A stretch of DNA of 64,000 nt from Paenibacillus tyrphae (GTDB lineage: Bacteria; Bacillota; Bacilli; Paenibacillales; NBRC-103111), in assembly GCF_027925525.1 (NCBI RefSeq), contig NZ_BSDJ01000022.1:50366-114365 (forward strand). Direction: 5' to 3'. This document shows, piece by piece, positions 36,205-44,199 of this stretch (its first letter is position 1; each line of letters starts with the position of its first letter). The notes beneath the pieces were generated by a model. The model had not been told where the DNA came from. It did not search any database and worked only from the letters and a program-made list of their open reading frames with translations. Made by a program: the position numbers and the translations under genes.

Positions 36205-38067
36205 ATGAAAGCTTTCGTATATGCCGCAATGACAGCAGAAGGATGTTCCTGGCACGTTTCCTTGGATATGCGGGCCGACCGGGATTACTGGACGGATCAA
36301 GCCAGTGGCCGCTTCAAGCTGCGTGTGCTGGAACCCGCCTTATCGTTCGGACAAGCCTGTGAAATTAAGCGCAAGCTGAAAGCATCCTCGTCCTCGTCAG
36401 ATATGCTGGAAAGCTTACGAACAGCAGCACGTGAGATTGGCCTTCATCCGGAGGCCGTAGCAGATTGGAAGCTGTGGGAGTGGGCCGGAACGGCGGAGGG
36501 GCTGTCCGACGAGGCCAGACACTTCGTGAATTGGACGATCAATGCCATGTGCCTATCCTTGAAAGGCCGGTACTTGCTTATGGAAGAGTTTATGGGCCTA
36601 ATGCAGCATGAAGGAAGTCAAGTCGTTGCCGAATCGCCGGCATACTTTCTACAGCTCGCTTGGATTCAGGGCAGAGTTGAACTGGAAGCCGGGGTGGAAT
36701 TAGATCGAAGCGAAGGCAGGCGGTGGTCCTTGCTGCCCCAGGCATTGAAAGGGAAGTGCAAGCGCTGCGGAAGCCAAGGAATGTTCGGAGGACAGGCGGG
36801 CATTGAGGCATCGCCGGTTCGTTGGACACATTGTGCAGATTGCGGCGGACCATGCGCTTATTGCGAAGCCTGTTTGACCATGGGAAGGTCGCGGTATTGT
36901 ACCCCGATCGTTCTGGTGATCGGCAGTCCTGACATGAATAGTGGGTCGCCGGCGGATGAAGACATGGAGATTTACTTGCAATCGTGGGGGCTTAGTGACG
37001 TGCAGGCGGAAGCGTCGGGTTCGGCGTTGCAATTTTTGAAAGCAAATAAGTCCCTTTCAAGGGAAAAAGCACAGGGCCCTCATGCGCCGCGCTTTCTAAT
37101 TTGGGCAGTAACGGGCGCCGGGAAGACGGAAATGATTTTTCCGATGGTTCAATATACGTTGGCTAAGGGAGGCCGGGTCGCCATTGCTACTCCGCGCCGC
37201 GATGTTGTCTTGGAGCTGAAGCCAAGGCTGGAGAAAGCTTTTCCACATACGAAGGTTGTCACGTTATATGGTGGTAGCGAGCAGAGGTGGGAGCAGGGGG
37301 AGTTAACCTTAGCAACGACGCATCAGTTGATGCGATTTCGGCAAGCGTTTGATCTGGTCATTGTCGACGAAATCGACGCGTATCCGTACCATAACAATCC
37401 GATGCTGCTCTATGCTGCCGAACAGGTATGCGCTTTAGGTGGAGCATATATTTTGCTTTCAGCGACGCCGCCAGAAGAGCTGCAACGGGCTGTAAAGCGC
37501 AATCGGCTGCCGCATGCCCGAGTAGCGGCAAGATATCATCGTCACCCGCTGCCTGAGCCATCGCTTCTTGCGTGCCCGCCTTTGCGGCAAATACTGGCCC
37601 AGAACGGGCTGAACGGCAAGCTTAAGGGGCACCTATCCTCCTCGTTGGAGAGAGGAGCGCAAGTCTTCGTCTTTGTCCCGAAAATCGCCATGGTGGAGCC
37701 GTTCGTCGCTTTGCTTCGGCAATCGTTTCCTTCTGTCAACGTTCAAGGCACTTCTTCCAAAGATGCCGACCGCTCACAAAAGGTCACCGATTTTCGCGCA
37801 ACTTCGATTCGGATGCTGGTCACCACGACCATCTTGGAGCGGGGAGTAACGATTCCGAAATCGGATGTATTTATTATCGATGCCGATTCCCCGGTGTTCG
37901 ATTCGGCGGCGCTGGTGCAAATGGCGGGACGGGCAGGAAGATCGGCACAGGATCCACGGGGACGCGTATTTTTTGCGGCCAAAGAAAAGACACGCTCACA
38001 AGCGCATGCCAAGCGGCAAATTGCTGAAATGAACGTCATCGCACGTAAAAAAGGATATATCGACTGA
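36205..38067 (+). CDS. comFA: Late competence DNA helicase/translocase ComFA
   Basis: Superfamily 2 DEAD-type ATPase that drives uptake of transforming DNA; membrane-associated. 620 aa, longer than the 463-aa B. subtilis protein because of about 180 extra N-terminal residues with no recognised domain. A Cys cluster follows (Cys185, 188, 210, 213, 220, 223, 232), the expected zinc finger. Walker A is AVTGAGKTEM (Lys307), Walker B/DEAD is IVDEID near 387-391, motif III is LLSATPP, and motif VI is QMAGRAGRS. ComFC follows after 16 bp; comFB is not present between them. Confidence 0.95.
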   Translation: MKAFVYAAMTAEGCSWHVSLDMRADRDYWTDQASGRFKLRVLEPALSFGQACEIKRKLKASSSSSDMLESLRTAAREIGLHPEAVADWKLWEWAGTAEGLSDEARHFVNWTINAMCLSLKGRYLLMEEFMGLMQHEGSQVVAESPAYFLQLAWIQGRVELEAGVELDRSEGRRWSLLPQALKGKCKRCGSQGMFGGQAGIEASPVRWTHCADCGGPCAYCEACLTMGRSRYCTPIVLVIGSPDMNSGSPADEDMEIYLQSWGLSDVQAEASGSALQFLKANKSLSREKAQGPHAPRFLIWAVTGAGKTEMIFPMVQYTLAKGGRVAIATPRRDVVLELKPRLEKAFPHTKVVTLYGGSEQRWEQGELTLATTHQLMRFRQAFDLVIVDEIDAYPYHNNPMLLYAAEQVCALGGAYILLSATPPEELQRAVKRNRLPHARVAARYHRHPLPEPSLLACPPLRQILAQNGLNGKLKGHLSSSLERGAQVFVFVPKIAMVEPFVALLRQSFPSVNVQGTSSKDADRSQKVTDFRATSIRMLVTTTILERGVTIPKSDVFIIDADSPVFDSAALVQMAGRAGRSAQDPRGRVFFAAKEKTRSQAHAKRQIAEMNVIARKKGYID

Positions 38068-38083
38068 AAAGGGGGCGCGTACG

Positions 38084-38863
38084 ATGAGCTGGACCGAACA
38101 AGCCGGAAGGTGGATGCGTCGGCTTCTGAGCGGGGCAGAATCACTGCTAGCTTCCAAAATGGAGCCTTGCGTCGCCTGCGGCGCGGCGAACGACGGTACC
38201 CGCAAGCTGCCGGTTTGCCGGCGCTGCTGGGAAGCGATCCCGTGGATCCACGAAGTCTGCTGCGTCAAGTGCGGTCGTTACGAAGCTTGTCCTGACTGCC
38301 CCCGGCGAACCGATACGTACTATGACCAGAACCGCAGCGCTGTTCGTTATGACGAACGAATGAAGGAATGGCTCGGACAATATAAGTACCGGGGTCAAGA
38401 GTCGCTGCGCAGCGTACTCGGCCCGATGCTGCTGCACGCCTATCATCTGCATCTGCAAGGACCGTCCGGCGGCGCGAACTTCGGGAAGCCTGCCTCCGAG
38501 TTCATCTCTTTTGTGCCCCTGAGTGAGCAGCGATATGCCGAACGCGGCTTCAACCAGGCCGAACAGCTGGCTTCCGAGCTGGGAAGGCTGACGGGCTTGC
38601 CTGTTCTTCCGCTGCTGCTGCGAACGAGACATACGGACAAACAAAGCTTCAAAGGAAGAATGGAACGTTTGGACGATCTCCAAGGCGTGTTTGCTCTGGA
38701 ACCGGGAGCTGCTTCCCAAGTGGCGGCAGCATGCAGACAAGGGCGGGTACGGGTTTATTTGATCGACGACGTGTATACGACCGGAAGCACGCTAAACGAA
38801 TGCTCAAGAGCAATAAAGACGATCCTTCCTCTGGAGGTGTGCGGCATTAGTTGGGCCAGATAA
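38084..38863 (+). CDS. comFC: ComF family competence protein, phosphoribosyltransferase-like
   Basis: 259 aa. An N-terminal double zinc-ribbon (CVACG, CRRC, CVKCG, CPDC, within residues 29-70) is followed by a type I PRTase fold with the PRPP-binding motif VYLIDDVYTTGSTLNE near the C-terminus. ComFC works with ComFA in internalising single-stranded DNA in B. subtilis. AAAAGGGGGCG precedes the ATG. The first 25 residues before the first Cys pair are not typical of all homologues. Confidence 0.94.
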   Translation: MSWTEQAGRWMRRLLSGAESLLASKMEPCVACGAANDGTRKLPVCRRCWEAIPWIHEVCCVKCGRYEACPDCPRRTDTYYDQNRSAVRYDERMKEWLGQYKYRGQESLRSVLGPMLLHAYHLHLQGPSGGANFGKPASEFISFVPLSEQRYAERGFNQAEQLASELGRLTGLPVLPLLLRTRHTDKQSFKGRMERLDDLQGVFALEPGAASQVAAACRQGRVRVYLIDDVYTTGSTLNECSRAIKTILPLEVCGISWAR

Positions 38864-38973
38864 GTTCGTTTGCGGCAAACGTCCAATTTTCGACAAAAAA
38901 TGAAGTGCAAACTTCGATCATTTCAGCTATATTAGGAGTAATAGGCCTTGCTCTTGAGAGGAGTAGAATTAAT

Positions 38974-39399
38974 ATGAGTCTGAATGTAGCAAACTGCGAT
39001 CGCTGCGGAAAAATATACATGAAAAACAATTACGGTTTGTGTCCGAACTGCCTTCGGGAAATGGAGAAGCAGTACGAGACGTGTTTAAAATATTTGCGTG
39101 AGAACCGTGCTTGCTCGATCCAAGAATTAAGCGATGCGACCGAAGTGCCGGTCAAACAAATCGTGAAGTTTATCCGCGAAGGACGCATTTCAATTAAAAA
39201 TAATCCGAACATGGCTTACGAATGCGACGTTTGCGGAGCGCAGATTCGCGAACATAACATGTGCGATGCCTGTCGGTCGCGGTTGACGAAGGAAGCGCGA
39301 AACATGGCCGAAGACGAACTGCGCAAAAAGCAGCAGACCGAGCAAGAGAAGCATGCCTCGTTTCTTATTAAAGACCGCTTGCAGGATCGAACAAAATAA
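38974..39399 (+). CDS. yvyF: Flagellar operon protein YvyF (TIGR03826 type)
   Basis: 141 aa. Two Cys pairs near the N-terminus (CDRCG at about 8-12, CPNC at about 24-27), a helical middle with a helix-turn-helix-like segment (SIQELSDATEVPVKQIVKFI), and two more Cys pairs (CDVCG, CDAC), followed by a charged helical tail. YvyF stands before flgM in B. subtilis and other Bacillales; a regulatory, DNA- or partner-binding role is suspected but not established. ATG 38974 is preceded by GAGAGGAG; an ATG at 38851 in frame would overlap comFC and lacks support. Confidence 0.88.
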   Translation: MSLNVANCDRCGKIYMKNNYGLCPNCLREMEKQYETCLKYLRENRACSIQELSDATEVPVKQIVKFIREGRISIKNNPNMAYECDVCGAQIREHNMCDACRSRLTKEARNMAEDELRKKQQTEQEKHASFLIKDRLQDRTK

Positions 39400-39426
39400 C
39401 GAATACATCTAAACTTTTAAAATCCG

Positions 39427-39461
39427 CCCACCGATAAAAGTAATAACGCTGAATCGGTGGG
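39427..39461 (+). terminator. Inverted repeat between yvyF and flgM
   Basis: CCCACCGAT (39427-39435) and ATCGGTGGG (39453-39461) are perfect reverse complements with a 17-nt loop, followed by TTTATTATG. The T run is short, so it may end only part of the transcription from comF-yvyF. Confidence 0.5.
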
Positions 39462-39491
39462 TTTATTATGTAGTTAATCGAGGTGAGTTTG

Positions 39492-39755
39492 ATGAAAATT
39501 AATGGAACGAACCAGGTAGGTGCCGTGAATCAATATAAGAAGAATCAGGAAGCGCAGCAGGCATTTGCCGCAGGGAAGAAGCAAAAGCAAAAAGACCAAG
39601 TTGAGATCTCCAGCGAAGCCAAAGAACTTCTAGGAACGGAGGCAGCAGGAGCCAGCCGCGAAAAACTGGAAGAGCTCAAGCAATCCGTAAAATCCGGGAC
39701 GTATGTTGTCGATGCGCGCAAGCTGGCCGAGAAAATTTTCCCGTTTTTGAAATAA
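39492..39755 (+). CDS. flgM: Anti-sigma-D factor FlgM
   Basis: 87-aa inhibitor of the flagellar sigma factor SigD, released when the hook-basal body is complete. Typical MKINGTNQVGAVNQY start, a disordered Gln/Lys-rich middle (GKKQKQKDQVEIS), and a C-terminal sigma-binding part with REKLEELKQSVKSGTYVVD and RKLAEKI. ATG 39492 has GAGGTGAG directly upstream; an in-frame TTG at 39483 is inside that site. The sigma-D promoter of hag downstream is its indirect target. Confidence 0.94.
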   Translation: MKINGTNQVGAVNQYKKNQEAQQAFAAGKKQKQKDQVEISSEAKELLGTEAAGASREKLEELKQSVKSGTYVVDARKLAEKIFPFLK

Positions 39756-39776
39756 CTTTTTTGAAGGTGGAGAGCC

Positions 39777-40280
39777 ATGTCTTTTGAAGCCGTGTTGCAG
39801 ACCATGTCCGAACTGAACGATATACATCTCACCTTGTTGGAGCTGGCGGAGCAGAAAAAGCATGCGCTTATCCACAATCAAGTGGAGCAGCTGACGCAAA
39901 TTGTAACGAAAGAAAACAAGCTGCTCAAGCGAATTGGGGAATTGGACCAGCAGCGGGTGGATGCGATCGGTAATTTCTTGATTGAAAAAGGATACAAACC
40001 GAATCCGCGGGTGACGGTCAGCGACTTGACCAAGATTATTTTTAATGCCGAGGAGAAGCGAATCTTGGTCGATTCCCAGAAACAGTTGCTGGCTACCATC
40101 CGAAAGCTGCGGGAGCACAATCAGTTAAATCAACAGATGATCGAGCAGTCGCTCGCGTTTATTAATTATTCGATAGATATCATTGCAGCTCCTCCAGATA
40201 ATGATATGTTTTATTCCAAACCAACTCAACAACAGGACCAACACCTTCGTCGAAATACCATGTTTGATACGAGAGCATAG
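39777..40280 (+). CDS. flgN: Flagellar export chaperone FlgN
   Basis: Cytoplasmic chaperone for the hook-filament junction proteins FlgK and FlgL, encoded just downstream. 167 aa, mostly helical with heptads (LELAEQKKHALIHNQVEQL, ENKLLKRIGELDQQRVDAI) and a flexible polar tail. Position between flgM and flgK matches yvyG of B. subtilis. Confidence 0.92.
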   Translation: MSFEAVLQTMSELNDIHLTLLELAEQKKHALIHNQVEQLTQIVTKENKLLKRIGELDQQRVDAIGNFLIEKGYKPNPRVTVSDLTKIIFNAEEKRILVDSQKQLLATIRKLREHNQLNQQMIEQSLAFINYSIDIIAAPPDNDMFYSKPTQQQDQHLRRNTMFDTRA

Positions 40281-40298
40281 GAAAAGAGGAGTGACGTT

Positions 40299-41858
40299 AT
40301 GAGGTCAACTTTCCATGGAATAGAAACGGCCAAGCGGAGCCTGTTTACACAACAAGCGGCATTGCAAACGACGGCTCATAATATCGCGAATGCCAATACG
40401 GCGGGATATTCTCGGCAAGTCGTGAATATGGTCGCGTCCCGACCGATCGAAGCGGTAGGCATGTCGCATTCCGCCGTACCGGGCCAGCTTGGTACGGGTG
40501 TGGAATTCACATCCATTACAAGAGTAAGGGAAAGGTTTTTGGACGATCAATTCCGAAATGAAAGCAAAGGGTTGGGCACTTGGACCGTTCAAGCGGACAC
40601 TTTAGAGAAATTGGAAACTATTATGAATGAGCCAAGCAGTACCGGTATTCGCACGGTTATTGACAATTTTTGGAAATCCTGGTCCGACTTAAGCAAAGAC
40701 CCCGAGAATGTAACCGGACGCAAGATTGTACGCGAGAATGCAATGGCTTTGGCGGATGCATTTAACTATACGAGCAAGCAGCTCAGAGACCTTTCCACGG
40801 ACTTAACTAATAATGTAGACGTAAAGACCACTCAATTGAACTCGATTACTACGGGTATCGCGAATCTGAACGCGGAGATTTTCAGAATCGAGGGTTTAGG
40901 TGACGATGCCAACGATTTACGTGACCAGAGAGATTTATTAGTTGACCAATTATCGCAAATCGTAAACATTACCGTTCAAGATACCGACCAAGGCTATAAT
41001 ATTAACATGGGTACGATAAACTTGGTGAACGGTCAAACGGCAGTTCCTACTTCTGCCGCTGCATTAACGGATGCTTATAACTCCGGTGTTCTTAATAGCG
41101 GCGAGGTTCACGGGATGCTTCTTTCCCGTGAAAGATATGTCTCTGATTATCAACGACAATTAGATACGTTGGCTAACACGATAGCTAACGGTGAAATGAC
41201 AATCACTATCCCTAAAGGTTCCGTATTGCCGGAAGGGACGGTTCTGAACAATATCAAGTATACCGGAGCAAGCCGTACGCTTACTGACGATTTGACAGTT
41301 AAGGTAAACGGATTGAACGGTCTTCACAAACTCGGGTACAACTTATCTGATCCGATTCAGGCAGGCGGCGATTTCTTTACAGCAAAAAGCGGCTTTACCA
41401 CTATAACGGCGGAGAGTTTTCAGCTTAACCCTGTTATTGCAACCAACCCGGATAAAATCGCCACTTCGCTCCGCACAGCAATATCGGGTACTTCGGAAAA
41501 GGTTGTTAAAGGAAATAACGGGTTAGCATTGCTCATCTCCCAGATGAAAGATACAAAATTAACATTTGTAAGTAACGGGGCTACAGTAGCCGAAGGAACG
41601 GTAGACGACTATTTCAGGTCCACGGTCGGACAGCTCGGCGTTCAGTCTAAAGAAGCGACGAGACAGCTGGAAAACCAGAAAGCATTGGTGGACCAAGTAG
41701 ACAGCCGCAGACAATCGGTTAGTGGAGTATCTATCGATGAGGAAATGTCCAATATGATCAAATTCCAGCATGCCTATGGCGCGGCTTCCAGAGCAATGAC
41801 AACGTTCGATGAAATGCTGGATAAAGTGATAAACAGCATGGGTGTTGTGGGTAGATAA
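40299..41858 (+). CDS. flgK: Flagellar hook-filament junction protein FlgK
   Basis: HAP1, 519 aa, exported and placed between hook and filament. N-terminal rod/hook signature ALQTTAHNIANANTAGYSRQ, the conserved GTGVEFTSITRVRERFLDDQ, the EIFRIEGLGDDANDLRDQRD helix, and the C-terminal coiled coil SGVSIDEEMSNMIKFQHAYG. Preceded by AAAGAGGAG. Followed 18-27 bp later by flgL. Confidence 0.97.
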   Translation: MRSTFHGIETAKRSLFTQQAALQTTAHNIANANTAGYSRQVVNMVASRPIEAVGMSHSAVPGQLGTGVEFTSITRVRERFLDDQFRNESKGLGTWTVQADTLEKLETIMNEPSSTGIRTVIDNFWKSWSDLSKDPENVTGRKIVRENAMALADAFNYTSKQLRDLSTDLTNNVDVKTTQLNSITTGIANLNAEIFRIEGLGDDANDLRDQRDLLVDQLSQIVNITVQDTDQGYNINMGTINLVNGQTAVPTSAAALTDAYNSGVLNSGEVHGMLLSRERYVSDYQRQLDTLANTIANGEMTITIPKGSVLPEGTVLNNIKYTGASRTLTDDLTVKVNGLNGLHKLGYNLSDPIQAGGDFFTAKSGFTTITAESFQLNPVIATNPDKIATSLRTAISGTSEKVVKGNNGLALLISQMKDTKLTFVSNGATVAEGTVDDYFRSTVGQLGVQSKEATRQLENQKALVDQVDSRRQSVSGVSIDEEMSNMIKFQHAYGAASRAMTTFDEMLDKVINSMGVVGR

Positions 41859-41885
41859 CAATTTTATCAGTAGGAGGTGCTTTCA

Positions 41886-42773
41886 ATGCCATTAAGAGTC
41901 ACCCAAGGGATGATGCAGTCCCAGCTTCTGCGCAACCTGTCCAATAATGTGAAAAGAATGAGTAATACAGAAAACGAACTGACCACGGCCAGAAAATTGA
42001 ACAAGCCGTCGGATGATCCAGTAGGTATTACCTATGCATTGCGTTATAGAAGCGAACTCTCCATTAACGAACAATATCAAAAAAACATTGATTTTGCTAA
42101 ATCTTCGGTCGATCATACGGATTCGGTTCTTGGTCAAATCAATGACATTATCCAACGGGCAAGCGAATTGACAGTAAAAGGGGTTAGCGGGACAAACCCT
42201 CAAGATGCTTTAAACGCTATAGCCAAGGAAATCGGTTCCTTGTTCGATGAAGCTATAACTTTGGGGAATTCCCAAATGAACGGGAAATACATTTTCAACG
42301 GCCAGTTTACGGATAAAAAACCGTATACGACAGGGGCTGAATCTACCGATACGGCGCAGATTAAATATGAGTTTTCTGCAGGCGTAGTGATTCCGATTAA
42401 TATTACCGGCAATGAAGTGTTTGGAGAAGGTGCGGAAACCGATAATTTGTTTACTGTACTGAAGGGTATCCAAAATGCTTTTGTGAATGGAGATCAGGCT
42501 ACGGCCCGAGATTTCATGGAAAAGCTAAAGGTGCGCCAAGATAAGTTTTCCCAAGTCAGATCGGAAGTGGGAGCTCGAGCGAATCGAATTGATCTTATGG
42601 ACAATCGTTTGAAGGACCTCGAGATGAATCTGACGAGTATGAGTTCCAAAACGGAAGATGCCGATATGGCGGAAACGATGATTCGAATGCAGCGGGATGA
42701 GAACGTGTATCAGGCCTCTCTTTCTTCCGGCGCAAAAATCATTCAGCCCAGCTTGCTTGATTACTTGAGATAA
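41886..42773 (+). CDS. flgL: Flagellar hook-filament junction protein FlgL
   Basis: HAP3, 295 aa, flagellin-like junction protein. N-terminus MPLRVTQGMMQSQLLRNLSN and the segment KLNKPSDDPVGITYALRYRS are typical; the C-terminus has EDADMAETMIRMQRDENVYQ. ATG 41886 has GGAGGTG 7 nt upstream; the in-frame GTG at 41877 lies within that site and is rejected as start. Confidence 0.96.
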   Translation: MPLRVTQGMMQSQLLRNLSNNVKRMSNTENELTTARKLNKPSDDPVGITYALRYRSELSINEQYQKNIDFAKSSVDHTDSVLGQINDIIQRASELTVKGVSGTNPQDALNAIAKEIGSLFDEAITLGNSQMNGKYIFNGQFTDKKPYTTGAESTDTAQIKYEFSAGVVIPINITGNEVFGEGAETDNLFTVLKGIQNAFVNGDQATARDFMEKLKVRQDKFSQVRSEVGARANRIDLMDNRLKDLEMNLTSMSSKTEDADMAETMIRMQRDENVYQASLSSGAKIIQPSLLDYLR

Positions 42774-42797
42774 ATGCCTTATCCTAGGAGGGATTAG

Positions 42798-43367
42798 GTG
42801 AGATTACTTCGATTATCCATTGAACAAACCTTGGGCCAGATTGGCATGGAGACGAACAATGCGAAGCAGGAAATTGAGCACAATTCTCCAGGTCAGCAAA
42901 CGATAGAGCAAAAGCCGGCCACGCTTGAGTTTCACAGTCCGCAAGGCGAGCTTCAGATCGATTCGTCGCAAGCTTGGCAGGCCTATGCTAAAGGCGGGCA
43001 TCAGGCTTGGCTGAATATGATTTATAGCCAGATGGACTCCGTGTTTCTGCAAGGATTGGCCAAAAAAGTCGAAGAAGGTAAGCGAATGGCGCAAATTACA
43101 AACCCGTCCAATGCTTTTGCCGATATTGCCAAAGGAGCCTTACAGGATAAACCTGAAATTCAATATGTAGGGCCGGCATCTTTTATGAACGTTAAAATTA
43201 ACTATACAGCAAATTCTCCACAAATTAATATTCAAGCGAATAAACCGGAAATCAACTATACCGTATCGAAGCCCGAGTTCACTTATACCCCGGGCAAGGT
43301 TGATATTTATATGAGGCAAATGCAATCTATTAACATTACGGTAAGCGAGTACGATTGGTATAAGTAA
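42798..43367 (+). CDS. DUF6470 family protein (YviE-like)
   Basis: 189 aa, lying between flgL and fliW as yviE does in B. subtilis. The N-terminal half is mixed and includes IEQKPATLEFHSPQGELQID. The C-terminal third is a run of short beta strands with a period of about ten residues (VKINYTANSP, INIQANKPEI, NYTVSKPEFT, YTPGKVDIYM). Function is unknown; being in the flagellar operon suggests a link to filament assembly or its control. GTG start at 42798 with AGGAGGG upstream. Confidence 0.85.
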   Translation: MRLLRLSIEQTLGQIGMETNNAKQEIEHNSPGQQTIEQKPATLEFHSPQGELQIDSSQAWQAYAKGGHQAWLNMIYSQMDSVFLQGLAKKVEEGKRMAQITNPSNAFADIAKGALQDKPEIQYVGPASFMNVKINYTANSPQINIQANKPEINYTVSKPEFTYTPGKVDIYMRQMQSINITVSEYDWYK

Positions 43368-43374
43368 AACAATT

Positions 43375-43404
43375 AAAGGCTATAGCTATAATGCTATAGC
43401 CTTT
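43375..43404 (+). terminator. Perfect 12-bp inverted repeat between YviE-like gene and fliW
   Basis: AAAGGCTATAGC and GCTATAGCCTTT flank the loop TATAAT. The following bases (GCATATTTG) are only partly T-rich, so this may be an internal, leaky terminator, an mRNA-processing or stability hairpin within the operon, or a protein-binding site. Confidence 0.55.
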
Positions 43405-43427
43405 GCATATTTGAAAGGAGCATTCCT

Positions 43428-43835
43428 ATGTTGGATCAACTGAATGGAAAGGCATTCAATCTGAACGGCAGTATATTAGGTTTCGAGAACTACAATCAAT
43501 ATGATCTGCAGCATATCGAGGGGACGGAATTCGCTTATTTTCAAAGCTTGGACGACGAAAATATTGGATTTGTCGTTGGCGTGCCGTTCGTGCATTTTAA
43601 AGATTATACTTTTGAATTATCACAAGATGATATCGATCAGCTTGCGCTTTCGTCAGAAGAAGAAGCATTGGTTCTTTGTATCGTTACCGTCAAAGAGCCG
43701 TTTGAGAACTCTACCATGAACTTAATGGCACCAATTATTATTAATATTCAAAGCTTGAACGGACGACAAATTGTGCTGCCTCCCAAATATGAATATGACA
43801 TCAAAACTCCTCTATTCGATAAATCGAATAAATAG
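43428..43835 (+). CDS. fliW: Flagellar assembly factor FliW
   Basis: 135-aa protein that binds flagellin and CsrA in turn: when flagellin is exported, FliW is freed, inhibits CsrA and allows hag translation. Beta-rich fold with signatures ILGFENYNQYDL, FAYFQSLDDENIGFVV and NLMAPIIINIQSLNGRQIVL. AAAGGAG lies before the ATG. It is followed 17 bp later by csrA, the usual arrangement. Confidence 0.95.
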   Translation: MLDQLNGKAFNLNGSILGFENYNQYDLQHIEGTEFAYFQSLDDENIGFVVGVPFVHFKDYTFELSQDDIDQLALSSEEEALVLCIVTVKEPFENSTMNLMAPIIINIQSLNGRQIVLPPKYEYDIKTPLFDKSNK

Positions 43836-43852
43836 AAAGGCGGTGAATCGCA

Positions 43853-44089
43853 TTGTTGGTCCTATCCCGAAAAAAAGGACAGTCGATTATGATTCATGAC
43901 AATATTGAAATTGTAATCTCCGCTATCGAAGGGGATCAAGTAAAAATAGGTATTAAGGCCCCCAGTGACATTAAAATATACCGAAAAGAATTAATTGAAG
44001 CGATTCAGCAAAGCAATCAGGAAGCCTTGTCGGCAAAACTAGACTTAATCAAGTTAAAGAACATGATGAAATCGGCAGAAAAAAGTTGA
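43853..44089 (+). CDS. csrA: Carbon storage regulator CsrA, repressor of hag translation
   Basis: RNA-binding dimer, 78 aa. MLVLSRKKGQSIMIHDNIEI and the C-terminal VKIGIKAPSDIKIYRKEL are canonical, including the RNA-contact residues near each end (Leu4, Arg6 and the DIKIYRKEL strand). TTG start at 43853 behind AAAGGCGGTGA. Its expected target, the hag leader with a GGA-loop hairpin, lies 64 bp downstream. The tail beyond residue 60 is a little longer than in many homologues, as is common in Gram-positive CsrA. Confidence 0.97.
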   Translation: MLVLSRKKGQSIMIHDNIEIVISAIEGDQVKIGIKAPSDIKIYRKELIEAIQQSNQEALSAKLDLIKLKNMMKSAEKS

Positions 44090-44099
44090 AAAAAGCTAT

Positions 44100-44126
44100 T
44101 AACATTTGAAGTCTATGTGCCGATAT
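44100..44126 (+). promoter_or_regulatory. Sigma-D promoter of hag
   Basis: A perfect sigma-D -10 GCCGATAT (44119-44126) lies exactly 15 nt after TAAC (44100-44103), one mismatch from the -35 TAAA. Transcription should start near 44133, giving a leader of about 65 nt. Confidence 0.88.
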
Positions 44127-44135
44127 AACTAATTG

Positions 44136-44151
44136 TAGGGAACAATCCCTA
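44136..44151 (+). promoter_or_regulatory. 5' hairpin of the hag mRNA
   Basis: TAGGGA and TCCCTA form a 6-bp stem with loop ACAA almost at the expected 5' end of the hag transcript. It includes GGA in the stem and could protect the 5' end or take part in CsrA binding. Confidence 0.55.
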
Positions 44152-44152
44152 T

Positions 44153-44170
44153 ATTCACACGGATGTGAAT
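44153..44170 (+). promoter_or_regulatory. CsrA-binding hairpin in the hag leader
   Basis: ATTCACA and TGTGAAT form a perfect 7-bp stem presenting the loop CGGA. ACACGGATGT agrees with the CsrA consensus ACARGGAUGU at all but one position, with GGA in the loop as required. The second expected site is the Shine-Dalgarno AAGGAGG at 44184-44190, 14 nt further on, which lets one CsrA dimer bridge both and block ribosomes. Confidence 0.8.
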
Positions 44171-44199
44171 GAATTCAAAATTCAAGGAGGAACAATCAC

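Noticed and set aside
39435..39461. Sigma-D promoter before flgM (TAAA followed 15 nt later by TCGGTGGG)
   Set aside because: The -10 part does not fit GCCGATAT, and the bases form the stem of a perfect inverted repeat.
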